DNA from: Brachybacterium sp. Z12
GTDB taxonomy: Bacteria; Actinomycetota; Actinomycetes; Actinomycetales; Dermabacteraceae
Length of the DNA: 64,000 nucleotides
Reading direction: 5' to 3'
Assembly (NCBI RefSeq): GCF_014400405.1
Contig: NZ_CP060496.1
Coordinates: 1,736,001 to 1,800,000, forward strand
The number at the start of each line of letters is the position of its first letter. The stretch's first letter is position 1. A program made the position numbers and the translations under genes. The notes under the pieces were generated by a model, which made no database searches, was not told where the DNA came from, and saw only the letters and a list, made by a program, of their open reading frames with translations. Below are positions 59,942 through 64,000 of the stretch, in pieces.

Positions 59942-61892
59942 TCACGATCGTGTCTCTGAGACCGTCCGGGAGAGCACCTCGGCGGCGCCGGCGGATTCCA
60001 GCACCGCGTCCACCAGCGGCGCCAGTAGCGGGGAGTCCAGCCGGGCGTAGGTGGTGTCCTCTTCGCCGTCGCGCAGGGAGGCTGCCCCGAACGATTCGGC
60101 GATCCAGTGTCCGGCAGGTTCGAGGCGGAGCCAGACCTCGCCGTCGACCCTTCCCGCGAGCGCGGCACCTCCCCGGCGTCCGCGTGGCTCATCGCCGTGC
60201 CGGCAGGCAGGATCTCGACGATCCGGTCCAGGCGGAATCTGCGCTCGGCACCGGCCAGCTCACAATCCGCCAGCAGGTAGGACCTCGCGCCACCGGTCTC
60301 GATGCGCAGCGGACGGATCCGGCGCACGCTGGTGCCGGGCCGATCGGAGGAGGAGTACCGGATGGTGAGCGAGGAGCCCTCGGCGTCCGTCTCGGCATGC
60401 AGTGCGGCCTGCACGGCGGCAAGGACCGCCTCGGCGCGATCCGCGGTGCGGGCGGCCATCTCATCGGCGCTGAGCGCCTCGGCGAGCTCGGTGCGGGTGG
60501 GGGCCCGCGCCGGATCGGCGGGCGCGTCGTGCATGCCGGCGAGCAGCTTCTCCCGCGCTCCGGCGACGATCTCCTCGGTCCGGCCCGCGACGGGCTCGAG
60601 GGCCGCGAGCCCGGCCAGCAGGGCGGTGATCTCCACGGCGCTGAGGCTCAGCGCGCGGCGCAGCGGTTCGGCATTGCGCACGCGCACCGTGCCGTGCTCC
60701 CACTCCGCCTCGATCAGGTCCTCCCAGCCCGCGCCCATGTCACCGCAGACGAAGAGCACCTGGAGGTCCGTCACGAGCTGCTTCTCGCTGATGTCGAGCG
60801 CCTCGGCGAGTTCCGACAGATCGGCTTCGCCCCGGCTCATCACGTAGGACGCTGCGGAGATCAGCCGGGAGAGATGATCACCGCTCTGCGGCGTGAGCCG
60901 GATGCGCGGCGAGGGGCGCGCGGGGGCGCTCTCGAGCATCGAGAGATCAGCCTGTCGTTCGTGGAGATCGGCGATGGTGCGCAGCACCTGCGCGAGCTCC
61001 TCCCGCCACGGCGAGGGCTCGATCAGCTCGACCCAGCGGATGTCGCCCAGCAGCAGGCGACGTGCGGCCGGGCGCGGGAGGCTCGGCAGGACCAGCTGCT
61101 CGGCCTCCATCGCCGCACCGGCACGGTCACGCAGGGACAGCGCCTTGTAGGGGGCGGCCCGCAGCACGGCGGAGGCCCGGTCGTCGCTGTCGAGCATGCG
61201 CTCGAGGATCGCGGAGAGATCCGTGACCTCGGGACGGGCCTGCTGGGCGGCGGGGCCGTCAGCGGGGAAGGACTCGATGCGGGAAGCACGGAACAGTCGC
61301 GGCGCGGAGCGATCGCGATCCCAGCCGTACACGTACCAGTGCCCGTCGTGGACACCGACCACCCAGGGCTCGACGCGGCGCTCGGACGGGGTGCCATGGG
61401 TGCCCCGGTAGGAGAACCGCACGGAGCGGCCGGCGACGACCGCGTCCAGCAGCGGCGAGAGCACGGGGAGCGATTCGATCGCGCCGCGCGGCGTACGGCG
61501 CAGCAGATCTGGGTCGGCGTCGTGCCCGAGGCTGAGCAGCTTGGAGCGGACCCGGCGGGCCGCTCCCCGGCCGCCGCGGCATCCCAGGCGCGGCTCGCCG
61601 CGAGCAGGACGGTGTACTCCTCCGTGGTGAGATCGAGCACCGCACCGGACTGCGCCGTCTCGATCCGGTAGTACACGGTGTTCTCGTCGAGCACGTCGCG
61701 CTCGGTGGCGAGGGGCAGCCCGAGCTCGAGGATCGCCGCTTTGTCACGCTCGAACATGCGCTCCGCAGCCTGGTCCGAGACTGCATTCGCGTAATCGGGG
61801 ATGACGGAGAAGAGCTTGGCGCGGTCGATCCGGCGCCGCGATCCGATCGTCATGATGACGTTGAGGAGTCTCTCCACATTCTTCGAAGCCAC
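59942..61892 (-). CDS. pafBC: Fused DNA-damage transcription activator PafBC (two frame breaks)
   Basis: About 650 residues after repair at 60171-60174 and 61565-61568. The first half is PafB (HTH region RLLNVIMTIGSRRRIDRAKLF and a WYL domain with VRFSYRG, VVGVHDGHWYVYGWD), the second PafC (another HTH, ADLSELAEALDISEKQLVTD, and a WYL domain ending ETRS). In mycobacteria these are two proteins; the fused form is known from Arthrobacter. PafBC activates LexA-independent DNA-damage genes by modifying RNA polymerase. GTG 61892 has a TAGTCT box 6 nt upstream. Confidence 0.92.
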
Positions 61893-61898
61893 ATGGTC

Positions 61899-61904
61899 AG
61901 ACTA
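61899..61904 (-). promoter_or_regulatory. -10 element (TAGTCT) for leaderless pafBC
   Basis: On the minus strand TAGTCT, GACCAT and the GTG start follow at the common six-base distance. Confidence 0.6.
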
Positions 61905-61947
61905 ACGGGCCGAGCACCGGGAGTGGGCCGCTTGCACCCGTCGGCCC

Positions 61948-61953
61948 TAGGCT
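61948..61953 (+). promoter_or_regulatory. -10 element (TAGGCT) for leaderless DUF3866 gene
   Basis: TAGGCT, GGGCCC and ATG 61960 are contiguous. It lies 44 bp from the divergent pafBC -10 element, so the two promoters share a compact region. Confidence 0.6.
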
Positions 61954-61959
61954 GGGCCC

Positions 61960-63073
61960 ATGCTGCGATGGGAACGGGGAACCGTGAAGGACGCGCTGAG
62001 CTCCTGGCACGGTGTGGATCGGCTCGAGATCGAGCTCGAGGACGAGGCAGGCACGATCACCGCGATCGCGTACCGCGAGCTGACCGGACAGCCCCGGGTC
62101 GGTGAGCGGGTGCTGCTGAACACCAACGCCCTGCGCCGCGAGCTGGGCACCGGCGGGGACGCCATGGTGGTGGCCCGCCTCGACGTGCTGCCCGAGCCCG
62201 AGGAGATCGGCGGGCACATGGTCAAGGCCCGCTACACGCCCATGCAGACCATGGTCAACGCGCTGGATGATCCCGAAAGCGAGCACTACGAGACCATCCG
62301 CACCGCCAAGGGGATCGACGGGATGCCGGTGGTGGTCGCGGACCTCCATTCCTCGCTGCCGGCCATCATCGCGGGAATCCGGGCCGAGCGACGCTCGGCA
62401 AAGATCGCCTACGTGCACACCGACGCCGCCGCCCTGCCGGCCGCCTATTCGCGCAGCGCCGCCCGACTCCGCTCCGCGGATCTGCTCTCCGCAGTGATCA
62501 GCGCCGGTCAGTCCTTCGGGGGTGACTTCGAAGCGGTCACCGTCCACTCCGCACTGCTCGGGGCGAAGCACGTGGTGGGCGCTGATGTCGCGATCGTGAT
62601 CCAGGGCCCGGGCAACCTCGGCACGGGGACCGGCTGGGGCTTCTCCGGAGTGCAGGCCGCGGAAGCGATCCATGCCGCCGCAGTGCTGGGCGGCCGGCCG
62701 GTCGCGACGCTCAGGGTCTCCGGGGCCGACGAGCGCAAGCGCCACCGAGGCCTCTCGCACCACTCCTCGACCGCCTACGGCCGCGCGCTCCTGGCACCCG
62801 TGCACCTCCCCGTGCTCCCCGGAACGACAGCCGTTACAACCCTTTTCATGAGTCCGTGCGGAAACAGGTGAAAACCACGATCCTCAAGCCGGCGAAGAAG
62901 CGGGGGTGCTGCACCACCTCATTGAGGTCGACGCCAAGGGACTGCGCGATGCGCTCGAGGAGATGCCCGTGCGGATGACCACGATGGGCCGCACCCTGGC
63001 GGAGGATCCCGCGGCGTTCCAGTACGCGGCCCTCGCCGGTCGCTGCGCCGCGACCCTCGCCGCGCGTGACTGA
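61960..63073 (+). CDS. DUF3866 family protein (two frame breaks)
   Basis: About 371 residues after adding one base at 62817-62820 and at 62902-62906. The repaired C-terminus reads SRYNPFHESVRKQVKTTILK, HHLIEVDAKGLRDAL and TTMGRTLAEDPAAFQYAALAG, which is the conserved end of DUF3866; the untreated frame stops early. The centre contains VIQGPGNLGTGTGWGFSG and LRVSGADERKRHRGLSHHSST. It is actinobacterial and lies beside pafBC, but no activity has been assigned to my knowledge. Confidence 0.87.
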
Positions 63074-63077
63074 GACG

Positions 63078-63544
63078 TCAGTCCCCGCGACTGGCCTCTC
63101 CTCGTTCGCGTACGAGGCGGCGCAGAAGATGGGCCGCAGCGATCGCCCGCTGCCCGTCGTAGCGCTGCACCGCATGCAGGGCGAGGGTCGTGCCGTCCGC
63201 GAGATCGAGGTGCGCCCACGGGTCACCCATCGGGAAGCTGATCCCGATCACCTCCGGCCATTCCAGGGTGCGGGTGCGCATCAGATTGCGGACCACGAGC
63301 TCCTGGGGTCGCGCAGTGACCATCACCGAGGCCTCCAGGTGGCAGAAGACGGCCACGAGCACGCCCATGAGGAGCAGCCCGATGCGGCCGCCGAGCTGGA
63401 AGCTCGTGATCATCACTGCGCCGGCGATCATGCCGGCCATGACGATCGCGGCGCTGAGATAGGCGGCCACGCGCACTGCGCGGGGACGCAGCACGATCGT
63501 GGCATTCCCGTCCCCGTGCCCGTCCAGCGCTCCGGGGTGCTCAT
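63078..63544 (-). CDS. PH-domain membrane protein
   Basis: A small protein with two membrane helices (VAAYLSAAIVMAGMIAGAVMI and GRIGLLLMGVLVAVFCHL) followed by a bacterial PH-like domain (VTARPQELVVRNLMRTRTLEWPEVIGISF and LDLADGTTLALHAVQRYDGQRA). The uninterrupted frame begins at GTG 63494 (138 residues). An ATG at 63544, just after the hisG stop, could start a 155-residue form if one base is missing near 63520, which would add the upstream residues DGHGDGNATIVLRPR; I chose the longer form. Such proteins often sit after hisG in actinobacteria. Function unknown. Confidence 0.75.
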
Positions 63545-63551
63545 CGGCATC

Positions 63552-64000
63552 TCAGATGCGGCAGGCCTGGATCGCGGTGACCAGGATGGCGCGGGCGCCG
63601 GCGTCGTAGAGCTCGTCCATCATGCGGTGGGCGGAGCGGGTGTCCACCATCGCGCGCACCGCAGACCACTCGCCGCCGTGCAGCGGGGACACCGTCGGCG
63701 ACTGCAGGCCGGGGTGATCTCGACGGCACGCTCGAGGAGCGCGGAGGGGATGTCGTAGTCGAGCATCACGTACTCACGGGCGACCAGCACACCGCGGATG
63801 CGGCGCGCGAGGACATCGAGCACGTGCGCGCCCTTCTCGTCGAGCTCCAGCCCGGGGCGCGAGAAGAGCACGGCCTGGCTGGTCATGATCGGCTCGCCGA
63901 ACGGCTCCAGACCGGCCTGGCGCAGCGTCGTGCCGGTCTCGACCACATCGGCGATGACATCTGCGACGCCCAGCCGGATCGAGGACTCGACCGCGCCGTC
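63552..64000 (-). CDS. hisG: ATP phosphoribosyltransferase HisG, C-terminal part (5' end outside window; frame break near 63712)
   Basis: About 150 residues of the long form with a HisG_C regulatory domain. The visible part includes the PRPP-binding-loop region [29 protein letters not shown] and the histidine-feedback domain [45 protein letters not shown] and [12 protein letters not shown]. One base is restored at 63711-63714. It catalyses the first step of histidine synthesis. The remainder of the his operon lies to the right of the window. Confidence 0.93.

Overview
The window is a very GC-rich chromosomal segment of an actinobacterium. The gene set points to the Micrococcales, perhaps Brachybacterium or another Dermabacteraceae member; the genus is an inference, while the phylum rests on several actinobacterial marker loci: the DUF881-Sbp-DUF881-GarA-FtsR block, RbpA beside FxsA and a fused Lnt-Ppm1, a fused PafBC next to TatA/TatC and HelY, the ImuA'-ImuB-DnaE2 mutasome, and a DUF222/HNH protein. 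No phage, IS element, CRISPR array or plasmid module was recognised.

Layout. 1-5.5 kb: the end of an aldehyde dehydrogenase, tRNA-Pro(GGG), then a left-to-right block of membrane-associated DUF881/Sbp proteins, GarA and two MerR-type regulators. 5.6-20.6 kb: a lone ParA, an RNA methyltransferase-like protein, a three-gene sugar/polyol operon (two TIM-barrel isomerases and a Gfo/Idh/MocA dehydrogenase), transglutaminase-like, PAC2 and HAD proteins, a maltokinase-cap protein, then the chromosomal dif site (15264-15291), a Bcr/CflA efflux pump, a CPBP protease, a queuosine-precursor transporter, a GH25 lysozyme with a twin-arginine signal, and a TetR repressor. 20.7-26.3 kb: a TetR-controlled, translationally coupled MMPL transporter and YhgE/Pip protein. 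26.3-32.3 kb: the SOS mutasome, with a perfect LexA-type box upstream of imuA'. 32.4-37.3 kb: GNAT, DUF222/HNH, an AT-richer gap with two tandem consensus DnaA boxes, an MFS gene with an in-frame stop, and a xylitol dehydrogenase. 37.4-46 kb: TrmH, ABC ATPase, RNB ribonuclease, GlgA/GlgC, SerB, SixA-type phosphatase, FabG. 46.2-50.6 kb: a coupled cluster of two proteins sharing a Trp/Pro-rich N-terminus, SURF1, GDPD, then RbpA. 50.7-64 kb: FxsA, then on the minus strand Lnt-Ppm1, an amidohydrolase-like protein, HelY, a lipid kinase, TatC, TatA and PafBC, followed by DUF3866, a PH-domain protein and the end of HisG.

Two technical facts shape the annotation. First, about fifty genes-internal frame breaks occur, nearly all single-base losses in runs of four or five G or C. 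Restoring one base per break recovers full-length conserved proteins, so broken genes are given here as single CDSs and the breaks are most likely sequencing or assembly errors. Second, many genes begin exactly 6 nt after a TANNNT-like -10 hexamer, which indicates leaderless transcription and helped choose starts.

Functional links. Two DNA-damage systems are present: the LexA-type box with the mutasome, and the PafBC activator. TatA/TatC can export the GH25 lysozyme, which carries a Tat signal. GlgA and GlgC form a divergent glycogen pair. The Tat-to-Ppm1 genes are joined by repeated 4-nt stop/start overlaps. The dif site places this segment at the replication terminus.
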